A DNA stretch of 64,000 bases from Salegentibacter_A chungangensis (lineage in GTDB: Bacteria > Bacteroidota > Bacteroidia > Flavobacteriales > Flavobacteriaceae). Below the pieces are notes generated by a model. It had not been told where the DNA came from and made no database searches. It worked only from the letters and a program-made list of their open reading frames with translations. Positions 17,706 through 26,092 of the stretch are shown one piece after another. The stretch lies in assembly GCF_042678405.1 (NCBI RefSeq), contig NZ_JBHTLI010000001.1:2108001-2172000 (forward strand), written 5' to 3'. A program made the position numbers and the translations under genes. Position 1 is the stretch's first letter; each line of letters begins with the position of its first letter.

Positions 17706-17755
17706 AATAAAAAATCCTCCTGAAATTGTTCTGAAGAGAACAATCGCAGAAGGAT
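17706..17755 (-). terminator. terminator of sucD
   Basis: On the minus strand, ATCCTTCTG pairs with CAGGAGGAT (forward 17747-17755 and 17714-17722), and inside it ATTGTTCT pairs with AGAACAAT around a 4-base loop. A T-rich run follows (forward 17706-17713). It starts 21 bases after the sucD stop. Confidence 0.85.
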
Positions 17756-17775
17756 CTAATAAGAATATATTTTCT

Positions 17776-18657
17776 TTATACTAAAGCTTTAAGCACTTCA
17801 GCAACAGTTTTTCCAATTTCTGCAGGAGAATCAACAACAGTGATTCCATTTTCTTTTAAAATCGCTTTTTTAGCCTGAGCGGTATCCTCACTTCCACCTA
17901 CAATAGCACCTGCGTGGCCCATTGTTCTTCCGGCGGGAGCAGTTTCACCAGCAATAAATCCTACCACCGGTTTCTTGTTTCCGTTCTCCTTGATCCATTT
18001 CGCTGCATCAGCCTCAAGTTGTCCTCCAATTTCACCGATCATCACGATACATTCGGTTTCATCGTCGTTCATTAAAAGCTCTACAGCGTCTTTGGTAGTG
18101 GTTCCAATAATCGGGTCACCACCAATCCCTATAGCGGTAGTAATACCAAGCCCCTGCTTCACCACCTGGTCGGCCGCTTCATAAGTAAGGGTTCCAGACT
18201 TAGAAACGATTCCTACTTTTCCCTTTTTGAAAACGAAGCCAGGCATAATACCAACTTTAGCCTCTCCGGGAGTGATCACACCAGGACAGTTTGGCCCGAT
18301 AAGCCTGCAGTCTCTGTCTTTTATATAATCTGAAGCCTTTACCATATCGGCAACAGGAATACCTTCAGTAATAGTAATAATAACTTTAATTCCGGCATCG
18401 GCAGCTTCCATAATTGCATCGGCAGCAAAAGCCGGCGGCACAAAAATTATAGTAACATCGGCTCCGGTCTGTTCCACAGCATCAGAAACTGTGTTGAATA
18501 CCGGCCTGTCTAGGTGTTTTGAACCTCCTTTTCCCGGAGTAACTCCACCCACAACATTAGTACCGTATTCTATCATTTGCTCTGCATGGAAAGTACCTTC
18601 ACTACCGGTAAAACCCTGCACGATTATTTTCGAATCTTTATTGACTAAAACGCTCAT
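17776..18657 (-). CDS. sucD: succinyl-CoA synthetase alpha subunit
   Basis: A 293-residue CoA-binding subunit of succinyl-CoA synthetase (TCA cycle). Conserved are VQGFTGSEGTFHAEQM near the N-terminus (CoA site), GPNCPGVITPGEAKVGIMPG, GIGGDPIIGT, and the phosphorylated histidine in TMGHAGAIV (about residue 248). The beta subunit sucC is not nearby, as is common in this family. It has its own promoter and terminator. Confidence 0.97.
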   Translation of the reverse strand: MSVLVNKDSKIIVQGFTGSEGTFHAEQMIEYGTNVVGGVTPGKGGSKHLDRPVFNTVSDAVEQTGADVTIIFVPPAFAADAIMEAADAGIKVIITITEGIPVADMVKASDYIKDRDCRLIGPNCPGVITPGEAKVGIMPGFVFKKGKVGIVSKSGTLTYEAADQVVKQGLGITTAIGIGGDPIIGTTTKDAVELLMNDDETECIVMIGEIGGQLEADAAKWIKENGNKKPVVGFIAGETAPAGRTMGHAGAIVGGSEDTAQAKKAILKENGITVVDSPAEIGKTVAEVLKALV

Positions 18658-18682
18658 AGATTTTAATTGAAATTTTGCGTTA

Positions 18683-18690
18683 CAAAAGTA
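18683..18690 (-). promoter_or_regulatory. -7 box of sucD
   Basis: Minus-strand TACTTTTG fits TAnnTTTG and lies 25 bases before the sucD start. No clear TTTG is seen at the usual upstream distance. Confidence 0.45.
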
Positions 18691-18813
18691 TGTTTTTAAA
18701 AATAAAACTTAAAGTCTTTTTAGAAGTTTATTGCAGTATTTAACCTGAATTTATAGTGTTTTTGAACTATATTAAGCCTTCTTTCGGCAATTACATACCC
18801 CTATCCAAAACAT

Positions 18814-18840
18814 AAAAAAACCGAAGCTGACGCGCTCCGG
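18814..18840 (-). terminator. terminator of the BlaI/BlaR1 pair
   Basis: On the minus strand CCGGAGC and GCTTCGG pair (one G-U) around a 6-base loop, followed by a run of seven T. It lies 27 bases after the BlaR1-like stop. Confidence 0.75.
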
Positions 18841-18867
18841 TAGATTTTTGTAATTGTATTTGGTTCA

Positions 18868-20403
18868 CTAATCGTCAGAGTGAATTTGCACTTCCGCTTT
18901 TTTGTCATCGATTTTCTTCACCTCTATGCGGATATCCTTCTTACCTTTCATAAGGCGTTCAGCCTCCTGCCTGCTTACTTTTTCTCCGTTAAAGTAAAAG
19001 TTTGCATCCCCGATGGACTTAAATGAAGCTCCATCTTCATTTTCACCCATTTTAACGACGGTCATTTCCTTTGCTCCGTTCTCCTCGGATTCCTTAATGA
19101 CCTCGATCCTTCTTGTAACCTTCACTTCTGATGCTCTGGGAACATCCTTTACTTTCGGAGCCGGTGCAGGCGGTGCCGGGGGTGCAGGAACATTGGCTTC
19201 TTCTGGTATTGGTGGAGCTGGTGGTGCCGGTGGAAAAAGATCCTGTCCCAGTACCTTCGAAAGTCTGGTTTCAAGGAATTCCCGGTTAAATTTTTGAAGA
19301 AAACTGCGACCTTCTTCCCCTTCTTTCAGCTGAACATTAAAGTTCAGTTTCAACTCCCTTAGTTCTTCTTCGGTCATACCTTTTGTTGCCCGGTTTATTG
19401 CCCTGCTGAAATCTTCAAGAGCAACCTTTTCTTGGTTCACCCAAATTTGCTCTCCGGCAATCTTTATTGTCAACTCCTTTGGCTCCTGCTGATCTACGTG
19501 AATTCCAGCGGTCACAGGAGTATTGTCCAGGGGTTTTGCGGTAATTCCGTTATTGAAAAGCAAAATGCAAACCGCCAATACCGGCAATAACAGGCTCAGT
19601 CTTGTTGCCAGTCTCTTTTTTGAAAATGGTTTTGAAATCATAAGTATTCGTTTTTTGATTAATGAATGATTAAATGAACTCGTCAGGCCCTGATGCCGAC
19701 CTGCGGAATAATTGAATAATAATTTGCTGTAATCTAACGTATGTCCACTGCTTTCCACAACAGCCTTATCTGCCAGGAATTCGTGGTTCATCTGCATTGC
19801 GCTTTTATACAAGATATAAAGCGGGTTAAACCAAAAAATCACCTGTAGCCCTTCTATTATTAATATGTCTAATGAGTGTCTCTGTCTTACGTGAGCCTCT
19901 TCGTGCTTAAGGACCTCCTGCTCTATTTCTCTTCTTTCATAGGACGTTTTATTTAAAAAGATATATTTCAAAAAAGAATGCGGGCTAAGTCTTTCCTTTA
20001 AAAGCACGTTCGTATAATGAGGCATCCTGATTTGTTTGTTCAGTTTCACCCTCAGAAAGATCTCCCTCAAATTCCTGAAAAACCGAATACCGAAAAAGAT
20101 CAGTCCTGCTAAATAAATTATTCCGATGAGATAAGGCATTAAATCTGAAAACTGGGTGGTTTCCACCAGGTTTTCAGCAACAAGGCTTCCGCTTTTAACA
20201 ACCTGAGATCCAGTGTCAGCTTCGGCAGTAACTGCCCCGGTATGATATGTGAATCCAATAATCGGTAATACAAGTGATAGCACCAGGCTTCCTAAAAGAT
20301 AGAACCTTTTGAACTTGTGCATATGCTCACCTTCCAGTGCCAGCTTATAAAAAACAAAAAGCACTAAAAGACATAAGGTGGATTTTATTAGATACTCTAT
20401 CAT
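18868..20403 (-). CDS. BlaR1/MecR1-like M56 family metallopeptidase with divergent sensor
   Basis: A 511-residue membrane metallopeptidase of the M56 family. There are four helices in the first 290 residues, and the zinc site is visible as HEEAH in VLKHEEAHVRQRH (about 167-179) with NHEFLADKAV downstream. In BlaR1 this protease, on signal, leads to loss of the BlaI repressor. The penicillin-binding sensor is absent. Instead the C-terminal 200 residues hold a Pro/Ala-rich stretch (PPAPPAPP, about 392-415) between two segments with a similar YFNGEKVSRQEA / WVNQEKVALEDF pattern. The ATG at 20403 overlaps the BlaI stop (TGATG), indicating coupling. Confidence 0.9.
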   Translation of the reverse strand: MIEYLIKSTLCLLVLFVFYKLALEGEHMHKFKRFYLLGSLVLSLVLPIIGFTYHTGAVTAEADTGSQVVKSGSLVAENLVETTQFSDLMPYLIGIIYLAGLIFFGIRFFRNLREIFLRVKLNKQIRMPHYTNVLLKERLSPHSFLKYIFLNKTSYERREIEQEVLKHEEAHVRQRHSLDILIIEGLQVIFWFNPLYILYKSAMQMNHEFLADKAVVESSGHTLDYSKLLFNYSAGRHQGLTSSFNHSLIKKRILMISKPFSKKRLATRLSLLLPVLAVCILLFNNGITAKPLDNTPVTAGIHVDQQEPKELTIKIAGEQIWVNQEKVALEDFSRAINRATKGMTEEELRELKLNFNVQLKEGEEGRSFLQKFNREFLETRLSKVLGQDLFPPAPPAPPIPEEANVPAPPAPPAPAPKVKDVPRASEVKVTRRIEVIKESEENGAKEMTVVKMGENEDGASFKSIGDANFYFNGEKVSRQEAERLMKGKKDIRIEVKKIDDKKAEVQIHSDD

Positions 20404-20771
20404 CACTTTTTCCTTTTAATCTGTTCATCTATCAGCTTTTTCAAATCTTCCAGCTCACTTTTACTTAAATCTGATTCTTTAGTGAAAAAGGAAGCAAACT
20501 GCGTGGCAGAATCGTTGAAGAAATTGCGGATAAGCCCTTTCACCTGTTTCGAAAAATAGTCCTTCTTCTTTACCAGCGGAAGGTATTCCCGGGAACGACC
20601 TACCTGCACATAATCTACAAAGCCCTTATCCTGCATTCTTTTGAGTAAAGTCGCCACGGTCGTTTGTGCAGGTTTGGGATCGGGATAGGCATTTATAAGA
20701 TCTTTCATAAAAGCTTTCTCCTGCCTCCATAAGAGCTGCATTAATTGTTCTTCTGACTTTGAGAGCTGCAT
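20403..20771 (-). CDS. BlaI/MecI/CopY family transcriptional repressor
   Basis: A 122-residue repressor with an N-terminal winged helix (about 1-80, including TTVATLLKRMQDKGFV) and a C-terminal dimerisation helix region. In this family a partner M56 protease triggers cleavage of the repressor, and the operator is TACAnnTGTA. Two such sites lie just upstream, so the pair is autoregulated. The stop overlaps the start of the M56 gene. The inducing signal is unknown; a beta-lactam response is not implied because the sensor domain differs. Confidence 0.95.
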   Translation of the reverse strand: MQLSKSEEQLMQLLWRQEKAFMKDLINAYPDPKPAQTTVATLLKRMQDKGFVDYVQVGRSREYLPLVKKKDYFSKQVKGLIRNFFNDSATQFASFFTKESDLSKSELEDLKKLIDEQIKRKK

Positions 20772-20793
20772 TTTCTATTTGATTAGAACTAAC

Positions 20794-20808
20794 TCTACAA
20801 ATGTAGAA
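20794..20808 (-). promoter_or_regulatory. BlaI-type operator 1 overlapping the -7 box
   Basis: The palindrome core TACAAATGTA (20796-20805) fits TACAnnTGTA. On the minus strand TACATTTG (forward 20798-20805) is at the same time an exact TAnnTTTG box, so a bound repressor would cover the core promoter. It lies 22 bases before the repressor start. Confidence 0.85.
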
Positions 20809-20820
20809 CATAACATTTAA

Positions 20821-20836
20821 TTCTACACTTGTAGAA
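20821..20836 (-). promoter_or_regulatory. BlaI-type operator 2
   Basis: TTCTACACTTGTAGAA is a 16-base near-perfect palindrome with core TACACTTGTA (20824-20833). Its centre is 28 bases from that of operator 1, close to three helical turns, which would allow cooperative binding of two dimers. Confidence 0.85.
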
Positions 20837-20907
20837 TTGTTAAAAAACAAAAAATCTGACAGATTTTGATGAAACCGGCCAGATAGAAGTATAAAAACTG
20901 GAATTTA

Positions 20908-21276
20908 TTATTCAGCCAGTTGGCTGATCTGGTAGCCTTTATAGAGCTTATTGTCTTTGAGTTCCCAGGTTGCCATAAAGTGCGCCAAGGGCATTTCTTC
21001 CTCCGGATTCTCTATGGTTTTGACGTGATACGTGAAGTGTATGGCCACCTGACCGTCTTCCTGAATTAAAGAGGCCACTTCAATTCTAAGGTCATCATAG
21101 TTTTCAGCCATCTCCTTTGTGAGTCCCGATATTTGGGAAAAATCCATCTCCCGGTATCCAATACTGGAATGCCAGCACAAAGATGCTTCAGGATGAAGAT
21201 ATTTTTCTAAGACTTTAGAATCGGAATAAAAAGACTCGTAAAAATTTTCAACGATTTCCTTCCCTTTTGAACTCAT
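20908..21276 (-). CDS. NTF2-like (SnoaL-type) protein
   Basis: A 122-residue protein with the alpha+beta cone layout of the NTF2-like superfamily: KEIVENFYESFYSDSKVLEKYLHPEASLCWHSSIG at the N-terminus, then three to four strands ending ATWELKDNKLYKGYQIS. Members bind small hydrophobic ligands or act as enzymes, and no specific role can be read here. It lies five bases after the second lpxD, so it is probably on the same transcript, and 137 bases from the repressor start on the same strand. Confidence 0.8.
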   Translation of the reverse strand: MSSKGKEIVENFYESFYSDSKVLEKYLHPEASLCWHSSIGYREMDFSQISGLTKEMAENYDDLRIEVASLIQEDGQVAIHFTYHVKTIENPEEEMPLAHFMATWELKDNKLYKGYQISQLAE

Positions 21277-21281
21277 ATACT

Positions 21282-22211
21282 TTATTTTAATTTTTCGATC
21301 AATTTAGGCAATTGTCGTAAAAGAGCCAACTCTTTTAATTTAGCTCTGGATTCCATCGCCGGATTTCCGCTATAAATGGTATTTGCTTTTGCAGATTTGG
21401 TGATCCCGGCCTGTCCCATAAGAACAGCACCTTTGCCAACGGTGATCCCGCTTCTCATCCCAACCTGTCCCCAAACGGTAACTTCATCTTCTATGATCAC
21501 GCAGCCGGCAATCCCTACCTGAGATGCGATCAGGCATTTTTTACCGATCACGGTATCATGTCCTATCTGAATAAGATTATCCAGTTTGGTTCCCTCTTTA
21601 ATGGTAGTATCCCCGGTAACACCCTTATCTATGGTGCAATTGGCACCAATATCCACATTATCTTCAATAACCACCCTGCCGCCAGATTTTAGCTTATCAA
21701 AGCCTTCGGGCCTGTTTTTATAATAGAAAGCATCGCCGCCAAGCACGGTTCCTGAATGTACGGTCACGTTATTGCCAATCACGGCATTGTCATAAATAGT
21801 GACATTAGGATGGATAAGGCAGTTCTCCCCTATTTCCACATTATTCCCAATAAATGCATTCGGCTGGATTATTGTCCCCGCCCCGATCTTAGCCGAATCT
21901 GATATCATCTTTTCAGACTTCTGGAACGGTCTGAAATACTCGGTGAGTTTATTAAAATCGCTGAAGGGATCTTCTGAAACCAGCAGGGCTTTTCCTTCAG
22001 GGCATTCCACTTCCTTATTGATAAGGATCACGGTCGCGGCAGAATTCAAGGCCTTATCGTAATACTTCGGGTGGTCTACGAACACGATATCACCAGGGGT
22101 AACCACGTGAATTTCATTCATTCCGTATACCGGAAAATCAGGGTCCCCTACAAACTTGCAGGACAACAATCCGGCTATCTGCTTAAGGCTGTGTTTCTGA
22201 GGAAATTTCAT
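21282..22211 (-). CDS. second LpxD-like acyltransferase (left-handed beta helix)
   Basis: A 309-residue paralogue of LpxD with an N-terminal LpxD-type domain (about 1-100, GMNEIHVVTPGDIVFVDHPKYY) and hexapeptide repeats from about 105 to 285 (IGNNVEIGENCLIHPN and similar). The histidine region equivalent to the LpxD active site is IQIGHDTVIGKKCLIA. The known reaction would be N-acylation of UDP-3-O-acyl-glucosamine, but the true lpxD is also present at 25040-26068, so this copy may act on another nucleotide sugar or another acyl chain. It lies 66 bases after efp with a terminator-like hairpin between them. Confidence 0.85.
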   Translation of the reverse strand: MKFPQKHSLKQIAGLLSCKFVGDPDFPVYGMNEIHVVTPGDIVFVDHPKYYDKALNSAATVILINKEVECPEGKALLVSEDPFSDFNKLTEYFRPFQKSEKMISDSAKIGAGTIIQPNAFIGNNVEIGENCLIHPNVTIYDNAVIGNNVTVHSGTVLGGDAFYYKNRPEGFDKLKSGGRVVIEDNVDIGANCTIDKGVTGDTTIKEGTKLDNLIQIGHDTVIGKKCLIASQVGIAGCVIIEDEVTVWGQVGMRSGITVGKGAVLMGQAGITKSAKANTIYSGNPAMESRAKLKELALLRQLPKLIEKLK

Positions 22212-22227
22212 TCAGGAAAATTTAAAG

Positions 22228-22265
22228 AAAAAAGGATTGAAACTGATATGCTCCAATCCTTTTTT
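22228..22265 (-). terminator. terminator-like hairpin between efp and the second lpxD
   Basis: AAAAAAGGATTG (22228-22239) and CAATCCTTTTTT (22254-22265) form a 12-bp stem with A and T runs at either end. It sits 13 bases after the efp stop and 17 bases before the second lpxD start. Confidence 0.7.
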
Positions 22266-22277
22266 TATATTCTGTAA

Positions 22278-22844
22278 TTATTCTTTGATACGCTCTTTAT
22301 ACGTACCCTTATCGGTCTCTACCCTAATCTTATCGCCCTCGTTAATGAACAAAGGAACGTTCACTTCAGCTCCGGTCTCTACCGTTGCGGGTTTAGTAGC
22401 ATTGGTAGCCGTGTTACCTTTTACACCAGGTTCGGTATGAGTCACCTCAAGCACCACGCTTGCCGGCATCTCTACAGAAAGCGGCATATTATCTTCGGTA
22501 TTGATAATGATGGTCACCACTTCGCCTTCCTTTAAAAGTTTAGGCTGATCCAAGGCACTTTCCACAAGCCTTATCTGGGTATAGTCTTCCACATTCATAA
22601 AGTGATAGAATTCCCCGTCCTGATATAAGAACTGATACTTGTGAGTTTCCACACGCACATCATCAATTTTATGCCCTGCAGAAAAAGTATTCTCGATCAC
22701 TTTTCCGGTGGTTACACTTTTAAGCTTGGTACGCACAAAAGCGGGACCTTTCCCCGGTTTTACGTGAAGGAATTCAACAATCTTATAAATATCGTGGTTA
22801 TAGCGAATGCATAAACCATTTCTGATATCACTGGTATTTGCCAT
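22278..22844 (-). CDS. efp: elongation factor P
   Basis: A 188-residue translation factor that relieves stalling at polyproline stretches. It has three beta-barrel domains. The modified-loop position lies in HVKPGKGPAFVR (about residues 29-40), with lysine at the tip rather than arginine, so a lysine-type state is implied and no EarP arginine rhamnosylation is expected. The C-terminal FINEGDKIRVETDKGTYKER matches the family end. It lies 11 bases after lpxA. Confidence 0.98.
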   Translation of the reverse strand: MANTSDIRNGLCIRYNHDIYKIVEFLHVKPGKGPAFVRTKLKSVTTGKVIENTFSAGHKIDDVRVETHKYQFLYQDGEFYHFMNVEDYTQIRLVESALDQPKLLKEGEVVTIIINTEDNMPLSVEMPASVVLEVTHTEPGVKGNTATNATKPATVETGAEVNVPLFINEGDKIRVETDKGTYKERIKE

Positions 22845-22855
22845 TTGAATATAAT

Positions 22856-23641
22856 TTAATTTGAACTGAAGTATCCTTTCATGATACCTCGTTGTGAGTT
22901 TTTAATGAATTCAAGAATCTCATCCCTTTCGGCTGTTGCCTGCATTTCGGCTTCTATTATGGCAACTGCCTGAGAGTTGTTATAGTTTCTTTGATATAAT
23001 ATCCGGTAAATATCCTGTATTTCCCTGATCTTTTCAGTTGAAAAACCTCTTCTTCTGAGCCCGATGGAATTTATACCTACATAAGACAGAGGCTCTCTTC
23101 CGGCTTTAACGAATGGCGGCACATCTTTTCTTACCAGGGATCCCCCGGTAACAAAGGCGTGATTACCAATACTGCAGAACTGCTGAATGGCAGCCATTCC
23201 CGCAAGCACAACGTAGTCCCCTACATTAATATGACCGGCAAGGGTACTGTTGTTAGAGAAAATACAGTTATCGCCAACAATACAATCGTGGGCAATATGG
23301 CAATAAGCCATAATCCAGCAGTTCTTGCCAATAACGGTTTTCATCCTGTCTGAAGTTCCACGGTTAATAGTAACACATTCCCTGATGGTGGTGTTATCCC
23401 CAATTTCGGTTAGCGTATCCTCTTCATTAAATTTCTTATCCTGCGGGATCGCAGAGATCACGGCACCGGGAAAAATGCTACAGTTCTTCCCGATACGAGC
23501 GCCTTCCATTATTGTCACATTAGAACCAATCCAGGTTCCCTCCCCAATTACAACATTATTATGAATTGTTGTAAAAGGTTCTATTACCACATTTTTGGCA
23601 ATCTTGGCACCGGGATGCACATATGCTAAAGGTTGGTTCAT
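22856..23641 (-). CDS. lpxA: UDP-N-acetylglucosamine O-acyltransferase
   Basis: A 261-residue left-handed beta-helix enzyme for the first lipid A step, transferring a 3-hydroxyacyl chain from ACP to UDP-GlcNAc. Hexapeptide repeats run from about 5 to 190, with the catalytic histidine region IMAYCHIAHDCIVGDN (about 117-132). A C-terminal helical domain starts at about 195 (GLRRRGFS). It lies between lpxC/fabZ (5 bases) and efp (11 bases). Confidence 0.97.
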   Translation of the reverse strand: MNQPLAYVHPGAKIAKNVVIEPFTTIHNNVVIGEGTWIGSNVTIMEGARIGKNCSIFPGAVISAIPQDKKFNEEDTLTEIGDNTTIRECVTINRGTSDRMKTVIGKNCWIMAYCHIAHDCIVGDNCIFSNNSTLAGHINVGDYVVLAGMAAIQQFCSIGNHAFVTGGSLVRKDVPPFVKAGREPLSYVGINSIGLRRRGFSTEKIREIQDIYRILYQRNYNNSQAVAIIEAEMQATAERDEILEFIKNSQRGIMKGYFSSN

Positions 23642-23646
23642 ATTAT

Positions 23647-25047
23647 TTATTTTGATTTAACGATTTGGGCCATCAGGATCGCTTCAGTTGCCAATTTCCC
23701 ATTCGCATAGGCATAAGCCTGCATCTGGCAAATTCCGCGTCTGATTGGCGCAAGTAATTCTAATTTAAAAATTAAAGTATCTCCGGGCACTACCTGTTGT
23801 TTGAACCTTACGTTATCTATCTTCATAAAATAAGTAAGATAATTCTCAGGATCCGGAACAGATTTTAATGCAAGTATTCCACCCGTCTGAGCCATAGCCT
23901 CAACCTGAAGCACTCCCGGCATAACCGGTTTACCTGGAAAATGGCCTACAAAGAAAGGTTCGTTCATAGTAACATTCTTTACTCCCACCACACAGGTATC
24001 GGTACATTCGTAGATCTTGTCTACCAGTAAGAACGGTGGGCGGTGAGGCAGAATATTCATAATATCGTTCACGTCCATCAATGGCTTCTGATCGAGATCC
24101 ACTTTTGGAACATTACTTCTTTTTTCAGCTTTTATGATCTTGGCCAGTTTTTTAGCAAACTGGGTGTTCACATAATGCCCCGGCTTATTCGCGATCACTT
24201 TACCCCGAATTCTGGTACCGACCAAGGCAAGATCGCCAAGCACATCAAGCAATTTGTGACGAGCCGCTTCATTAGGATAATGAAGGGTTAAGTTATCTAA
24301 AATCCCATTGGGTTTTACTGAAATATCATCCTTATGGAATACTCCGCGTAATTTCTGAAGGGTTTCTTCTCCTATCTCCTTATCTACATATACAATCGCG
24401 TTATTAAGATCCCCTCCCTTTATAAGGCCGTGATCTAAAAGAGATTCCAGTTCGTGCAGAAAACTGAAGGTTCTGGCATCAGAGATCTCTTTCTTGAATT
24501 CTGAAAGGTGCTGGATGGAAGCGTTCTGAGTCCCAAGAACTTTTGTCCCGAAATCAACCATAGTAGTCACCTGGTATTCATCTGCGGGCATAACGATAAT
24601 CTCGCTTCCAGAATTCTCATCGTGATAACTTATCACTTCGTTCACAACAAACTCCTCCCTTTCAGCGTCCTGCTCAACTACTTCTGCCTTTTCAAGGGCT
24701 TCCACAAAGAACTTGGAAGACCCGTCCATAATTGGAGGTTCTGAAGCATTAAGCTCAATAATGATATTATCGATCTCAAGGCCTACACAGGCAGCAAGAA
24801 CGTGCTCTGAGGTCTGGATCTTCACCCCCTTCTTTTCAAGGTTGGTTCCGCGTTGGGTCTCTACCACATAGGTTACATCAGCTTCAATCTCCGGAGACCC
24901 TTCAAGATCTGTTCTTCTGAAGACATAGCCGGTATTTTCGGCGGCCGGTTTAAAGGTAAGCTTTACCTCTTTTCCGGTGTGAAGTCCAACTCCTTCCAGG
25001 GAAACTTCATTCTTTATGGTTTGTTGTTTTGCCATATTTTCAGCCAT
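23647..25047 (-). CDS. lpxC/fabZ: bifunctional LpxC deacetylase / FabZ dehydratase
   Basis: A 466-residue fusion typical of Bacteroidota. The LpxC part (1-310) is the zinc deacetylase of lipid A synthesis, with GVGLHTGKEV, SEHVLAA and the zinc ligands in LHYPNEAARHKLLDVLGDLAL. The FabZ part (about 325-466) is a hotdog-fold 3-hydroxyacyl-ACP dehydratase with LPHRPPFLLVDKI and GHFPGKPVMPGVLQVEAMAQ (catalytic His and Glu). The ATG at 25047 overlaps the lpxD stop by eight bases. An ATG at 25035 is an alternative that fits homologue N-termini. Confidence 0.97.
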   Translation of the reverse strand: MAENMAKQQTIKNEVSLEGVGLHTGKEVKLTFKPAAENTGYVFRRTDLEGSPEIEADVTYVVETQRGTNLEKKGVKIQTSEHVLAACVGLEIDNIIIELNASEPPIMDGSSKFFVEALEKAEVVEQDAEREEFVVNEVISYHDENSGSEIIVMPADEYQVTTMVDFGTKVLGTQNASIQHLSEFKKEISDARTFSFLHELESLLDHGLIKGGDLNNAIVYVDKEIGEETLQKLRGVFHKDDISVKPNGILDNLTLHYPNEAARHKLLDVLGDLALVGTRIRGKVIANKPGHYVNTQFAKKLAKIIKAEKRSNVPKVDLDQKPLMDVNDIMNILPHRPPFLLVDKIYECTDTCVVGVKNVTMNEPFFVGHFPGKPVMPGVLQVEAMAQTGGILALKSVPDPENYLTYFMKIDNVRFKQQVVPGDTLIFKLELLAPIRRGICQMQAYAYANGKLATEAILMAQIVKSK

Positions 25048-26068
25048 TTTCTCCTAATTTTTTTTCCAGTTGGTATATATTATTTACGATTTTCGGCAAA
25101 TTTTTAAAATGAATAAAAGACTTATTAAAGTCATTGTATCCGAAGGCGGGTGATCCCTGCAAAATCTCATCATCTTTCACATTTCTGCCTATCCCGGACT
25201 GTGCCTGGATTTTAACCCTGTCGCCAATACTAAGGTGACCAACAATCCCTACCTGACCGCCAATAAGACAATTCTTTCCGATCTTGGTAGACCCTGCAAT
25301 TCCCGTTTGTGCTGCAATAGCCGTATTTTCTCCGATCTCTACATTATGGGCAATCTGAATCTGGTTATCCAGCTTCACTCCTTTTCGGATTATGGTCGAC
25401 CCAAGTGTGGCGCGGTCTATTGTGGTTGCTGCTCCAACATCAACGTTATCTTCTATAATAACATTACCTATTTGAGGCACTTTGCTGTACTCTCCTTTTT
25501 CATCGGGACTAAATCCGAATCCGTCCGCACCTACAATAGCTCCACTATGGATCACACAGTTGTTCCCGATAATGGTTTCAGAATAGATCTTCACCCCCGC
25601 AAAAATAGTAACATCATTACCTATGGTTACATTATCACCGATATAGGCATTAGGATAAACCTTCACGTTTTTACCTAATTTCACATTCTCTCCAATATAT
25701 GCAAAGGCACCAAGGTAAAGCCCCTCCTCGTGTTTCACGGAATCTGAAATATAGCTTGGTTGCTCTATTCCACTTTTATTGAGTTTAATCTGATTGTAAT
25801 ATTCAAGTAAAGTTGAAAATGCCTTATAGGCGTCCTTTACTTTTATAAGAGTAGTGTTTACCGGCTGTTCTACCTCAAAATCTTTATTTACAATGGTAAT
25901 AGACGCACCTGTGGTATATAAATAGGAGGTATATTTTGGATTGCTCAAAAACGTCAGGGAGCCTTCAGAGCCTTCTTCTATCTTAGCCAGTTCAGAAACT
26001 TCGGCTTCGGGGTTCCCCTCTATTTCCCCTTCTAAAATCTCTGCGATTTGTGCTGCTGTAAACTTCAT
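25040..26068 (-). CDS. lpxD: UDP-3-O-acylglucosamine N-acyltransferase
   Basis: A 342-residue LpxD for the third lipid A step. An N-terminal uridine-binding domain (1-100, with SLTFLSNPKYTSYLYTT) precedes a long hexapeptide helix (about 108-300) with DNQIQIAHNVEIGENTAIAAQ holding the catalytic histidine, and a short helical tail. It overlaps lpxC/fabZ and follows the HD gene by 24 bases, so it belongs to the lipid A operon. Confidence 0.97.
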   Translation of the reverse strand: MKFTAAQIAEILEGEIEGNPEAEVSELAKIEEGSEGSLTFLSNPKYTSYLYTTGASITIVNKDFEVEQPVNTTLIKVKDAYKAFSTLLEYYNQIKLNKSGIEQPSYISDSVKHEEGLYLGAFAYIGENVKLGKNVKVYPNAYIGDNVTIGNDVTIFAGVKIYSETIIGNNCVIHSGAIVGADGFGFSPDEKGEYSKVPQIGNVIIEDNVDVGAATTIDRATLGSTIIRKGVKLDNQIQIAHNVEIGENTAIAAQTGIAGSTKIGKNCLIGGQVGIVGHLSIGDRVKIQAQSGIGRNVKDDEILQGSPAFGYNDFNKSFIHFKNLPKIVNNIYQLEKKLGENG

Positions 26069-26092
26069 TCTGGCAAAAGTAAAAAAAATGTG

